DNA of 64,000 bases from CAXXHQ01 sp963665265 (GTDB lineage: Bacteria; Planctomycetota; Planctomycetia; Pirellulales; Thermoguttaceae), in the NCBI GenBank assembly GCA_963665265.2, contig OY762224.2, positions 2,542,001 through 2,606,000 of the forward strand, in the 5' to 3' direction. A program made the translations under genes and the position numbers. This document shows, piece by piece, positions 9,212 to 17,789 of the stretch; the stretch's first letter is position 1; every line of letters begins with the position of its first letter. A model generated the notes under the pieces. It had not been told where the DNA came from and did not search any database. It was given only the letters and a program-made list of their open reading frames with translations.

Positions 9212-10498
9212 ATGTTAGATCGAAAATTCATTCTTGAAAATATTGAACTCGTTAAGCAAAACTGCGCAAATCGCGGCGTAAGAGTCGATGTTGACGCCTT
9301 CGCCGCCCTGGAAGAGAAACGCAAGGCTCTGCAAGCCGACGTCGAAAAATTGAACCGTGACGCCAATCTCGTTTCAAAATCGATCGGTCAAGCCAAGGAT
9401 CCCGCCGAACGGGACGCCCGCAAAGAGGAAGGGCGTCGTCTTCGCGATCAAACGCAAGAACGCCAAAACGAGTTGGCCGCCGTCGAAGAGGAATCGCTAG
9501 CGATCCATCGTATGATTCCGAATCTCTCGCATCCTGACGCCCCGATCGGCGTCGACGACAAGTCGAACTTGGAGCGATTCCGCGGCAAAACCCCGATTCC
9601 TCACTTCGACTTCAAACCGCTCGATCACGTCGAGCTTGCCGAAAAACTCGACATGATCGACTTCGAGGCGGGCGGACGCGTGACTGGGCACGGTTTCTAC
9701 TTCCTTAAGAACGACGCCGTTCTCCTCGAATTGGCCCTGCAACAATATGCGATCAACACCCTCGTCGCCGAGGGATTCACTCCGATTACGACACCCGATT
9801 TGGCCCGTAACGACGTTTTGGTCGGCATCGGATTTAGTCCGCGCGGCCCCGAAACGCAAATCTACAGCGTTGACGGAACCGACCTCAGCCTTATCGCCAC
9901 GGCCGAAATCACTCTCGGCGGCATGATGGCCGAGCAAACGCTCGAATCGGATCAATTGCCGATCAAGTATTGCGGAATCAGTCACTGCTTCCGCACCGAA
10001 GCCGGCGCGCACGGCAAAGCGACTCGCGGCCTCTACCGCGTTCACCAATTCACGAAAATCGAAATGTTCGCATTCACCACGGCCGAAGAAAGCAACATCA
10101 TGCTTGAGCAGCTTCGCGGCCTCGAATGCAAATTGTTCGACGGCCTTGGAATTCCCTATCGCGTCGTCGATACCGCCACGGGTGACTTGGGCGGCCCGGC
10201 TTATCGCAAATTCGACCTCGAAGCGTGGATGCCCGGCCGAGGCGAGAACGGCGAATACGGCGAAGTCACTAGCACCAGCAATTGCACCGACTATCAAGCC
10301 CGACGCCTCAACATTCGCTACCGCGTAAAGGGCGAAAAAGGCTCTCGCTTCGTTCATACGCTGAACGGCACTGCCATCGCCGTCAGCCGAGCAATTATCG
10401 CCATTATGGAAAACTACCAGCAGGCCGACGGTTCGATCGTCGTCCCTGAAGTACTTCGTCCCATGATGGGCAAAAGCGTTATTGAAGCGAAACGGTAG
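9212..10498 (+). CDS. serS: Seryl-tRNA synthetase
   Basis: Class II aminoacyl-tRNA synthetase that charges tRNA-Ser (and tRNA-Sec where present). The 428 residues contain the N-terminal antiparallel coiled-coil arm (about 25-105) that grips the long variable arm of tRNA-Ser, then the class II core with motif 2 (ISHCFRTEAGAHGKATRGLYR) and motif 3 (HTLNGTAIAVSRAIIAIMENYQ). Length is normal. A clear intrinsic terminator follows about 95 bases downstream. Confidence 0.97.
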   Translation: MLDRKFILENIELVKQNCANRGVRVDVDAFAALEEKRKALQADVEKLNRDANLVSKSIGQAKDPAERDARKEEGRRLRDQTQERQNELAAVEEESLAIHRMIPNLSHPDAPIGVDDKSNLERFRGKTPIPHFDFKPLDHVELAEKLDMIDFEAGGRVTGHGFYFLKNDAVLLELALQQYAINTLVAEGFTPITTPDLARNDVLVGIGFSPRGPETQIYSVDGTDLSLIATAEITLGGMMAEQTLESDQLPIKYCGISHCFRTEAGAHGKATRGLYRVHQFTKIEMFAFTTAEESNIMLEQLRGLECKLFDGLGIPYRVVDTATGDLGGPAYRKFDLEAWMPGRGENGEYGEVTSTSNCTDYQARRLNIRYRVKGEKGSRFVHTLNGTAIAVSRAIIAIMENYQQADGSIVVPEVLRPMMGKSVIEAKR

Positions 10499-10592
10499 CG
10501 TGGAGGGCGCTCCCTCTGCGGCGTTTCGCTATTGCGAAAAATCGTAGGAAGGGGCGGGGTTCCGCCGAGAATGCAGAAAGCCTATTCAAAAT

Positions 10593-10640
10593 AAAAAAAG
10601 GCCGCGATTTCATCGGAAGTCGCGGCTTTTTCGGTTTTTT
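10593..10640. terminator. Terminator between serS and the acyltransferase gene
   Basis: The stem GCCGCGA/TCGCGGC at 10601-10607 and 10620-10626 is flanked by an A7 run on the left and a T-rich run on the right (CTTTTTCGGTTTTTTT), so it can end transcripts from both of the convergent genes. Confidence 0.8.
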
Positions 10641-10665
10641 TCGAGCGACCGTTTCTGAAAACTCG

Positions 10666-12051
10666 CTATTGTCGCGTCGTCGCTAAAGCGGCCGGGGCGC
10701 TTTCGGCATGCAGGGCCTTGCCCGACATCTCGCCTGCCTGCGGATTTTCGATCTGTTCCATGAAGTCGCCGAGGACCGCGTTAATTTTCGCCTGCGTGAA
10801 AGCGGTAAGACGGTACGACGCGCCGATGCTCAAGCGATTATTCAGCGTCGTCGGCGTCAACGTCAACGGCATGGCCGGGCCGGTCGAAACGCCGCGGAAG
10901 TAATCCAAGACGAGGTCCTTGCCGTACTTGTTGATCCACGACGTCCGAAGATAAACGTTCGAGACGCCGGCCGTCAGCGGCAACGTATTTCGCATATAGA
11001 ACTGTCGGGAATCTTCATTCAGTCGCGACCAAATTATATTGCTCAATTGCACGGTGAAGAGCGAACCGAGATAACTGCGCTGGCGTTTGATTTTTCGCGT
11101 AGCGGCGGCGATCTCTTGCGTGGCTTTCCGCAAATCTTCTCCGCTTTTGCGTTTGCGACCAACCGCGTAGTAGGAAAGAAACGCGCCGAGCGATTCGTTC
11201 AATTCGTCCGCGGCGTCGCCGCGAAGATCGACGATCGTTCCGAGGCCCATGTCCCGCTTTTTCTGCGAGGCCTTACAGGGCAAATGCGCATCGAGCGAAC
11301 GGCTGGCGGCGGCCAAAATCACGTCATGAACCGTCACGCCGAGCGAATGCGAATATTCGCGAAGTTTTTCGACCGTTCCCGGCGCGGTCCGTAATAGTTC
11401 GAAGCCGACCGTTCGTTGCGAGGAAACCGAGTTCGCCACCTGTCGGCCGCAACGGTTCGTGAGCCAGGCGCTCATCGAGCGAACGGCGGTCGGAATTACT
11501 CGCCAACCGCCCAATCGCGAAGGAAATTGATCGCGATAGGTTCGCGGATACAAGTCGAGGGTCGCGTCGTTTTCGGGAATCTGTAGGCTTAGATAACGCC
11601 CCAAGACTCGCCGTGCGAGCAAGCGGGCGGCAGTCGAATCGGCCACCCAGTGATCGTACGAAAGCAGAACATGGTGCGAATTTTCGCCTGTTTCCACCGC
11701 AAGGAAGCGAAACGGCTTGCAGGACGGACGACCGAACTGATAGTTCACTTCGGAGGTAATCTGAGAAGCCAGCGTTTCTTCCAATTCATGCGGGTTGCAT
11801 CGAGTCGTTTGGATCGTAGGCTCAAAATCGGTCGTATGTCGGAATAAACGCCCGTCGAGCGAAACCTCCGCCTCGCCGATTCCTTCGCGAATGAACGTCT
11901 CTTGGACGGCATTTCGCAAATCGTCGGCCCGAAGAGGGCCAACCAGCTTGAAAGCGTGGATTGCGTTGTACGGATGCAATTCACTCCAATGGAGCATCAG
12001 TTTTTGGAAGGCGTTCAAACGCCCCCAATCGTTCGAGGCTTGGCAGATCAT
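10666..12051 (-). CDS. Stand-alone condensation-fold acyltransferase
   Basis: A CoA-dependent acyltransferase-like (chloramphenicol acetyltransferase/condensation fold) protein. The catalytic motif HWVAD (HxxxD) sits in LSYDHWVADSTAARLLARR, and later elements (GLGTIVDLRG; LTLTPTTLNNRLSIGASY, the second-half solvent-channel region) fit condensation or WS/DGAT-type enzymes. I choose the ATG at 12051 (461 residues): AGGA lies seven bases before it, whereas the two upstream in-frame starts have none. There is no carrier protein, adenylation domain or other biosynthetic gene nearby, so it probably esterifies a lipid, sugar or polyketide acyl group made elsewhere. Substrate unknown. Confidence 0.7.
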   Translation of the reverse strand: MICQASNDWGRLNAFQKLMLHWSELHPYNAIHAFKLVGPLRADDLRNAVQETFIREGIGEAEVSLDGRLFRHTTDFEPTIQTTRCNPHELEETLASQITSEVNYQFGRPSCKPFRFLAVETGENSHHVLLSYDHWVADSTAARLLARRVLGRYLSLQIPENDATLDLYPRTYRDQFPSRLGGWRVIPTAVRSMSAWLTNRCGRQVANSVSSQRTVGFELLRTAPGTVEKLREYSHSLGVTVHDVILAAASRSLDAHLPCKASQKKRDMGLGTIVDLRGDAADELNESLGAFLSYYAVGRKRKSGEDLRKATQEIAAATRKIKRQRSYLGSLFTVQLSNIIWSRLNEDSRQFYMRNTLPLTAGVSNVYLRTSWINKYGKDLVLDYFRGVSTGPAMPLTLTPTTLNNRLSIGASYRLTAFTQAKINAVLGDFMEQIENPQAGEMSGKALHAESAPAALATTRQ

Positions 12052-12180
12052 ACGTTTTTCCTGGCTGCGATGCGGCTTAACCATATATGTGTCAGTGCAA
12101 GTTTTGCGCCAGCGAATCGACACTGCGCCGAATCAGCCGAAGTCTCGGACCTATCTTGTTATTTCCAAACAAGTTAATGA

Positions 12181-12209
12181 TTATACAAAGATTAAATCCG
12201 CTTTGCAAA
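12181..12209 (-). promoter_or_regulatory. Sigma70-type promoter of the acyltransferase gene
   Basis: Read on the minus strand, TTGCAA and TATAAT are separated by exactly 17 bases. Transcription would start near 12174, giving a leader of about 120 bases before the ATG at 12051. The -10 box is a perfect consensus, which is rare in this window. Confidence 0.6.
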
Positions 12210-12559
12210 GAAGCAAACCAGTGCGGAGTCCAGAAAAACGGGCTCTTTTTCCGTTGTATTTTATGGTTTTTCCGTCGCCAATTACGGCGGTGTTGGGTTT
12301 TTTTATTCGAGGAAGGATTTTGGCGGTCGCGGGGCACCTTCTTGCAAAAGCGTCGAATTTTGGGCCAATTTTTCGTGGCGGGGGGAAGTTTTTCATCTGG
12401 GGGAGGCCTTGGGAAGTGCGGTGGCGCGTACCGGGAGGCCTGCCGGTTCCCCTTCCCGGCACTTACGAGTAAAATTGCGTTTTTCGGCCTGGCTTTCGGG
12501 CCGCTCTGGCGCACAACGGATCGTTTTTAACCGGAATTTACGCAAAACACAGGTGAAAA
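12210..12559. other. GC-rich, probably structured region upstream of purE
   Basis: About 350 bases without a convincing gene. The right part (about 12395-12475) is much more GC-rich than its surroundings. It holds the direct repeat GGGAGGCCT at 12401-12409 and 12433-12441 and a short GCCGG/CCGGC hairpin. It lies 90-160 bases before purE and may be a structured leader or a small RNA. I compared it by eye with signal-recognition-particle RNA and found no match to the conserved GGAA-tetraloop domain. Confidence 0.3.
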
Positions 12560-13081
12560 ATGCCCCTCTCCGAAAAACCTCTCGTCGGCATCATAATGGG
12601 CAGCGATAGCGATTGGCCGAAGATCAAAGCGACGGCCGTCGCCTTGGATGAGTTCGGCATTGGTTATGAAGTTCGCGTCATGAGCGCTCACCGCACTCCC
12701 GACGCCGTTCACGACTTCGCCTCGACGGCCATTTCGCGCGGCATGAAGGTCATCATTGCCGCCGCCGGAGGAGCCGCTCACCTTGCCGGGGTTTGCGCTT
12801 CGCATACGACGTTGCCGATCATCGGCATTCCGGTCGCCACCGACATGGCCGGCGGACTCGATTCGCTTCTTTCGGTCGTTCAAATGCCGGGCGACGTGCC
12901 TGTGGCCACGGTTGCGGCAGGCGGAGGGGGCGCACGCAACGCCGGGTTGTTGGCCGTGCAAATTCTTGCGCTGGCCGACGCTTCGCTCCAAGAAAAACTG
13001 GTCGCATTCAAACGCAAGCTTGCCGAAAAAGTCGTCGCGAAGGACGCCGCTCTCCAAGAGGCGATTCGAAACGGAAAATAA
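12560..13081 (+). CDS. purE: N5-carboxyaminoimidazole ribonucleotide mutase
   Basis: Class I PurE, which rearranges N5-CAIR to CAIR in purine synthesis and forms a cytoplasmic octamer. The N-terminal signature IIMGSDSDWPKIKATAVALD, SAHRTPD and the AAAGGAAHLAGVCAS/LPIIGIPV block are all present in 173 residues, a normal length. AGGTG lies four bases before the ATG. No purK is in the window. It precedes mtnA by 51 bases and is likely co-transcribed with it. Confidence 0.96.
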   Translation: MPLSEKPLVGIIMGSDSDWPKIKATAVALDEFGIGYEVRVMSAHRTPDAVHDFASTAISRGMKVIIAAAGGAAHLAGVCASHTTLPIIGIPVATDMAGGLDSLLSVVQMPGDVPVATVAAGGGGARNAGLLAVQILALADASLQEKLVAFKRKLAEKVVAKDAALQEAIRNGK

Positions 13082-13132
13082 TTCGCCGGCGTTTTTTTCG
13101 GAATACCGCAAAGACAACTGAACGGATACATC

Positions 13133-14191
13133 ATGTCGAAAACGATTGACACGCTCCGATGGATCGGCGATGAAAGCGGGCAACTCGCGCTCATCGACCA
13201 AACGCTGCTGCCCACCGAATTCAAGGAAATCGAATGTCGCGACGCGGCGACGGTTTGGGAAGCGATCAAAACTCTGCGCGTTCGCGGCGCCCCGGCCATC
13301 GGGATTGCCGCCGCCTACGGCGTTTGCGTCGGGGTGCAATCGGTTTCGCATACCGACAACGAAACTTTTTTCGCCAAACTGGGTGAAGTCTGCGACTATC
13401 TCGCGTCGAGTCGGCCTACGGCCGTCAATCTGTTTTGGGCGATCAATCGGATGCGTGAAAAGGCCGAGTCGATTCGCACGCTCCCCACGCCTGAGGTTTT
13501 CTCCTTGCTTCTCAAAGAAGCCCGTTTGATTCACGAGGAAGACCGCCAGATGTGCCGCGACATCGGGCGACACGGGGCCGAACTTCTTCGCGACGGCCAA
13601 GGCGTTCTTACGCACTGCAACGCCGGCGGCTTGGCGACGGCCGACTACGGCACCGCGCTTGCCGTGATCTTCGCCGCCGAAGAGGCCGGGAAGAAACTGC
13701 ACGTTTTTGCCGACGAAACCCGGCCGCTCCTGCAGGGCGCTCGACTCACCGCATGGGAACTCGTTCAACACGGCATCGACGCCACGTTGATTTGCGACAA
13801 CATGGCCGCCCAAGTCATGCGCGAAGGGAAAATCCAAGCCGTCGTCGTCGGAGCCGATCGAATAGCGGCGAACGGCGACGCGGCCAATAAGATCGGCACT
13901 TACGGAGTGGCCGTTTTGGCCAAGGCGCACGGTATTCCGTTCTACGTCGCCGCGCCGTCGAGCACGTTCGATCTTTCGATTGAGAACGGCAGCCATATTC
14001 CGATCGAACAGCGCGACTCGCGTGAAGTGACTCACGGCTTCGGCCGACAAACGGCTCCCGACGGCGTGAAGGTTTACAACCCGGCTTTCGACGTGACTCC
14101 GGCGGGACTGATTGCCGGAATCATTTGCGAAAAAGGGGTTATTGCTCCCGTCACTCATGCGAACGTCGCTAAAATACTCGGCAAGTCGTAG
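13133..14191 (+). CDS. mtnA: Methylthioribose-1-phosphate isomerase
   Basis: Isomerises 5-methylthioribose-1-phosphate to methylthioribulose-1-phosphate in methionine salvage. The 352-residue eIF2B-like protein has RGAPAIGIAAAYG near the N-terminus, the catalytic cysteine in THCNAGGLAT (Cys162) and the catalytic aspartate in VVVGADRIAANGD (Asp242). Both active-site residues distinguish MtnA from true eIF2B subunits. No other mtn gene is nearby; the salvage route must be completed elsewhere or run as a shunt. Confidence 0.95.
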   Translation: MSKTIDTLRWIGDESGQLALIDQTLLPTEFKEIECRDAATVWEAIKTLRVRGAPAIGIAAAYGVCVGVQSVSHTDNETFFAKLGEVCDYLASSRPTAVNLFWAINRMREKAESIRTLPTPEVFSLLLKEARLIHEEDRQMCRDIGRHGAELLRDGQGVLTHCNAGGLATADYGTALAVIFAAEEAGKKLHVFADETRPLLQGARLTAWELVQHGIDATLICDNMAAQVMREGKIQAVVVGADRIAANGDAANKIGTYGVAVLAKAHGIPFYVAAPSSTFDLSIENGSHIPIEQRDSREVTHGFGRQTAPDGVKVYNPAFDVTPAGLIAGIICEKGVIAPVTHANVAKILGKS

Positions 14192-15292
14192 GCGTTCGGA
14201 GGCCGGCGCTTCGGCCGCGTTTGCGTGGCACGGCCACGGTTTTCTCTGGATAACATGCCCACGGCGAGCGTGGGCATGACGCCCGAGGCGTTGCGGTTCG
14301 TAGGGCGCTTCGGCGAGCGCTTGGTCACTGTTCCGCAGCGGCTCTTTTCTTATAGAAAATTTTTCTTTCTCGACGTTTACGTTACGTTTATTGCGTTTAG
14401 AAGTTAACGTTGCGGCGTAACAATCTTGCGTTTGCGTTTGGGGGCGGTTTTTCTCGAAATATGCGTCTTTTTCGCGGGAAAAGAGGATTTTTTCGATTGC
14501 CCGATAGGAGAATATGGAGGCATGCGGGATGATCGCATTCGTAAGAACCGCACTGACAAGGAGATAGGAAAACGAAAAACGGAGGGGCGTCCATATTCTC
14601 GGCGTTCGTTGCGCGGAGACGATGTTGCAAGTCTTTAGTCGGTAGTTCGTTACGAAAGCGAATCGGTCGATTTTTGAAAAAGCTGAATTTCGCATTTTTT
14701 TGCTGCCGCAAGTTGTAAAGGGTTATCGGGCAATATGTTTCCACGGTCGGAATGCCACGGAGGGCATTCCCTACAGGCCGAGAGGAAAGGAGTTAGGGCG
14801 ACGGCTCGCGCGTTTTTCGTCAAACGCGTTGAAGTCGAATTGTCAAAGAACGCGTCGCATGCGTGCGCGACGATTCAGAGGAGCATGTTAGAGGAATGGG
14901 TGGCACAAGTTCAAGAGCGATCAGCGATCAGCGGTCAGCGGTCAGCAGTCAGTAGTCAGTAGTCAGCAGTCAGCAGTCAGCAGTCAGCAGTCAGCAGTCA
15001 GCAAGTCAGCAAGACGAGCGAAGCCGCGAAAAGACGCGAATTCTTTTACCACGAAACACGCGAAATACACGAGAAGAAATGTGATTTTCACGCGGAGGGG
15101 CGGGGACGCGGAGTAGCGATCGACGGCACGCGATTAAATTGAGTATCGTTCGAACACCTGATATTTAGGCGTAGAAAAGTATAACGAAATTACTTCTTGG
15201 TGTGCGTAAGCACGCGCCGTACGGATTAAACACTGGCTGCAAGCAGCCAGTGGCACCCGCGGCTAAACGGGGAGTTAAACGTTGCGAGGGGA
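14192..15292. other. Repeat-rich intergenic region
   Basis: About 1.1 kb without a recognisable gene. It carries several unrelated-looking palindromes of one general design: CATGCCCAC/GTGGGCATG (14254-14279), GGAATGCC/GGCATTCC (14749-14770), an imperfect GGTGTGCG/GCACGCGCC (about 15199-15218) and CACTGGCTGC/GCAGCCAGTG (15231-15252). It also holds the heptamer tract listed separately. The open frames here have no family resemblance and change frame across the repeats. Confidence 0.5.
14919..15010. repeat. Heptanucleotide tandem repeat
   Basis: Twelve consecutive 7-base units run from 14919 to 15002, then one more after a one-base slip. The left units read GATCAGC and GGTCAGC, the middle AGTCAGT and the right AGTCAGC, so the tract is graded, as expected from slippage and point mutation. 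It is not a CRISPR array: there are no spacers. Confidence 0.9.
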
Positions 15293-17287
15293 CTAGAATC
15301 CGAAGCCGAGGGAGAGTTGCGCGTTGACGCCGGCGCTCGATTCGTTGCCGAATAAGCTGTTGACGGTTCCGCTGAAAAAGAGCGCGTTGCGCTGGGCCGT
15401 GACGCCGAGGCCGACCTTCATTAGATACCAACTATCGTAGGCCGAATCTTGACCGACGGTGAAGCCGTAGAGATCGCCGACGGTTTCGACTTCGGGACTG
15501 CTCAGAGCAAGTTCATAACCAAGATCGACGGAAGGGCGGATCGTCCAGCCTCGCCATTGTCGAGAATCGAGCGCGATCTCGAGGTCGGCCAAAAGGCTAG
15601 GGTAGGTGTGGGTAATGCCATGCACGTTCAAGGCGAGTTCGTTGCCGGTTTCGGAAAAGCTGCCGAGGCTTGCGTTGGCGACGCGGATTCCCGCTTGCGG
15701 CGTGATCGAAAGCGAAGAGAAGCGGATGACGTCGCCGACGTCGAAGCGTCCGCTGTAGACGCCGCCGTCGGAGTCGCCTTCGGCGACGCCTAGACCGCCG
15801 GCGAGCGCGCGTTTACTTCGGTATTCGGCCCAACCGATATCGGCCCGCGCGGCGGCAAAGAAGCCGCTCTCCAACGAATCGAACCCGCGTCGTAAGCCGA
15901 CGGTAGTGAGAACCGTATTGACGGAGGCGTTGGCGTCGGCGGAGCCGATCGAACCGGAATTATAGCCGACGCCGACGAATGCGCTGGTCCGCTCGTCGTA
16001 TCGATACGTGGAGCCGACGACGGTTCCCGCGTTCTCTTCGGAGCTTGCGGCGACGCCGGAGTGAGAGCCGGTCGATAGATAATTTCCGAGGCCGACCGCC
16101 CAAAAGCGTCGCTGGCCTTCGGCAATATCGTCGCCGATGGTATAGGGGGCGATGGCCCAGTCGAGCCAAAGGGGTTGGCGCAATAAATAGGAAACGCCGT
16201 CGGCGTGAATTTGAGCGCCGACTTGGGTTTCGACGCCGCCGAGATTTTCGGCGTCGATGGCCGATTGCAAATAGTAATTGAATGCTGTGTAGCTGCCCGA
16301 GAGCGGCGAGTTTTGCAATGAGTTGAGAAAGGCGGCTCCGGCGGCGGCGTTGCCCTGAAGCTGGCTTTGCCCAGGCAAGGTCGAGTAGTAAACCATTTTG
16401 GCGCGGAGAACGTAGATGTCGGCTCTGGTAAGGCCGATTCCTTCGGTCAAATAGGCGTCGAGCGAACCGTAGTCGGTGGCGACTTGGGTGAGGCCGGCCT
16501 GCATATAACTGGCGTCGACGACGGTTATCGGGGCCATATAGCTTTTACCCTGGCTGGTGAGGTTGGCTTGCAATTGGGCGATTTCGACGGCTGCGTAGTT
16601 GTTCGTCGCAAGATAGTCGTTTAATCGGGTCGCAGGCGATACTCCGGCAATGGTTTCCAAGAGCATTGAGGTCCAGCCGGTGCGGTCCTTTCCGGCCGAG
16701 CAGTGATATAGGATTGGCCCTTGATCGTGGGCCAAGTGAAGTAGGACGGTTCGAAAGGCAGCTCTCTGGGCGGCATCGGCGACGAATCCCTCGTAGATTC
16801 CCTTCATGTAGTTGATGGCTTGCGCTTGCGTGGTAATCAAATTCGTCGGAGGGACGGCGTAGGAGCCGTAGATGTTCACATTGAGCCAAGTCGCCCGGCT
16901 CGGAACGTTATCGGGAGCTTGAATGATTTCGTCGGTGGTTCGCAAATCGATATCGTAGCGCACGCCCAAAGAAGTGATGATTGCCGAATCGGAGCCGGAA
17001 AGGGAGTTTAAATCTTCGGACCGATAGAAAACGCCGGTGCGCATGGCGCCGCCGTGCGTCGTCAGGTTGGAGTAGCCGGTTCCGCCGTAAATTGCCGAGA
17101 TACCGGCCAGATCGCGGAAATTTTCGTCCGACGACAGGATGGGAGTGTTAATCGGGGTTTGGGCCGAGGCCGGAGGGGACGGCAGAAAGAAAGCCACGAC
17201 GGTGGCGCAGAGCGCGAGTTTCAAATGCGTCGTAGCGCCTTGCTTTGCATTTTGAAGCGTTCGATGTCGTGTGTTTTCCGTCATCAT
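15293..17287 (-). CDS. Secreted tyrosine phosphatase fused to an autotransporter beta-barrel
   Basis: A 664-residue two-part protein. After a signal peptide (hydrophobic core about 22-36, likely cut after ASA at 42) comes a Y_phosphatase3-type domain (about 46-310). Its hallmarks are NFRDLAG, VFYRSEDLNSLS, YDIDLRTTDE and the P-loop HCSAGKDRTGW with nucleophile Cys196 and Arg202. From about 390 to the end is an autotransporter barrel with alternating strands; the last residues, LSLGFGF, end in the terminal Phe used for outer-membrane insertion. The layout suggests the phosphatase is displayed on, or released from, the cell surface. Such families act on phosphotyrosine or phosphoinositides; the substrate here is unknown. 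The gene stands alone between repeat-rich gaps. Confidence 0.85.
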   Translation of the reverse strand: MMTENTRHRTLQNAKQGATTHLKLALCATVVAFFLPSPPASAQTPINTPILSSDENFRDLAGISAIYGGTGYSNLTTHGGAMRTGVFYRSEDLNSLSGSDSAIITSLGVRYDIDLRTTDEIIQAPDNVPSRATWLNVNIYGSYAVPPTNLITTQAQAINYMKGIYEGFVADAAQRAAFRTVLLHLAHDQGPILYHCSAGKDRTGWTSMLLETIAGVSPATRLNDYLATNNYAAVEIAQLQANLTSQGKSYMAPITVVDASYMQAGLTQVATDYGSLDAYLTEGIGLTRADIYVLRAKMVYYSTLPGQSQLQGNAAAGAAFLNSLQNSPLSGSYTAFNYYLQSAIDAENLGGVETQVGAQIHADGVSYLLRQPLWLDWAIAPYTIGDDIAEGQRRFWAVGLGNYLSTGSHSGVAASSEENAGTVVGSTYRYDERTSAFVGVGYNSGSIGSADANASVNTVLTTVGLRRGFDSLESGFFAAARADIGWAEYRSKRALAGGLGVAEGDSDGGVYSGRFDVGDVIRFSSLSITPQAGIRVANASLGSFSETGNELALNVHGITHTYPSLLADLEIALDSRQWRGWTIRPSVDLGYELALSSPEVETVGDLYGFTVGQDSAYDSWYLMKVGLGVTAQRNALFFSGTVNSLFGNESSAGVNAQLSLGFGF

Positions 17288-17514
17288 GGCGATACTTGTT
17301 ACGAAGGCTGATTTGGCGCCGGACTGCTCGCATAGTCGATATAATCAATATCGTTTGCCAAGCGGGGCCGTCTTTCCATAATCGGACTAATGAAAATGAT
17401 CGATCGGATTGGAAAAGGCGACAAGGTTTTCCGGGGATTCCTAGATTACAGTTTTCGGGGTTAATTGAGGTTGCGGCAACCCGAGGAAAGCTTGCGTAAG
17501 CCTGTTGGGCTAAA

Positions 17515-17592
17515 GGCGCTCGCAGAGCGCCGTACACGATGGTGCGTGCAAGCACGCACCCTACGAATTTGGAGCGGTACAGAGGGCGTTCC
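17515..17592. repeat. Composite palindrome array, copy 1
   Basis: Three hairpin modules in fixed order: GGCGCTC/GAGCGCC (17515-17531), GGTGCGTGC/GCACGCACC (17541-17560) and a slightly decayed GGAGCGG/GCGTTCC (17571-17592). The same three modules, in the same order and spacing, recur at 17670-17747. Each is followed by a short TAC-containing tail. Confidence 0.85.
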
Positions 17593-17607
17593 CAGGAGCA
17601 GGGCGTC

Positions 17608-17642
17608 AAAAAAACAGGCCGAGAACGGAAGTTCTCGGCCTG
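17608..17642 (-). terminator. Terminator of the DEAD-box helicase gene
   Basis: A perfect 12-bp stem (CAGGCCGAGAAC and its complement) closes a GGAA loop at 17615-17642. On the minus strand it is followed by seven T residues (17608-17614). It lies about 150 bases after the helicase stop codon, with a palindrome array between the two. Confidence 0.85.
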
Positions 17643-17669
17643 ATCGAATTAATTTTAAATGGATTGTAT

Positions 17670-17747
17670 GGCGCTCGCAGAGCGCCATACACGATGGTGC
17701 GTGCAAGCACGCACCCTACAAGCTCGGAACGGCACAGAGGCCGTTCC
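17670..17747. repeat. Composite palindrome array, copy 2
   Basis: Modules GGCGCTC/GAGCGCC (17670-17686), GGTGCGTGC/GCACGCACC (17696-17715) and GGAACGGC/GCCGTTCC around ACAGAG (17726-17747). This copy lies inside the predicted 3' untranslated region of the helicase transcript. The last module is also found three times near 33 kb. Confidence 0.85.
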
Positions 17748-17789
17748 CTACAGCACGGCGTCGTTGGACAGGCAGGAATGCCTATCCTC

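Noticed and set aside
12395..12475. A signal-recognition-particle RNA gene
   Set aside because: The segment is GC-rich and can fold, but the conserved GGAA-tetraloop region with its flanking internal loop is missing on both strands.
12527..14695. A 722-codon minus-strand open frame opposite purE and mtnA
   Set aside because: It spans two certain plus-strand genes and a repeat region, and has no domain. It is an antisense shadow.
14919..15010. A CRISPR array
   Set aside because: The 7-base units follow each other without spacers and no cas gene is near.
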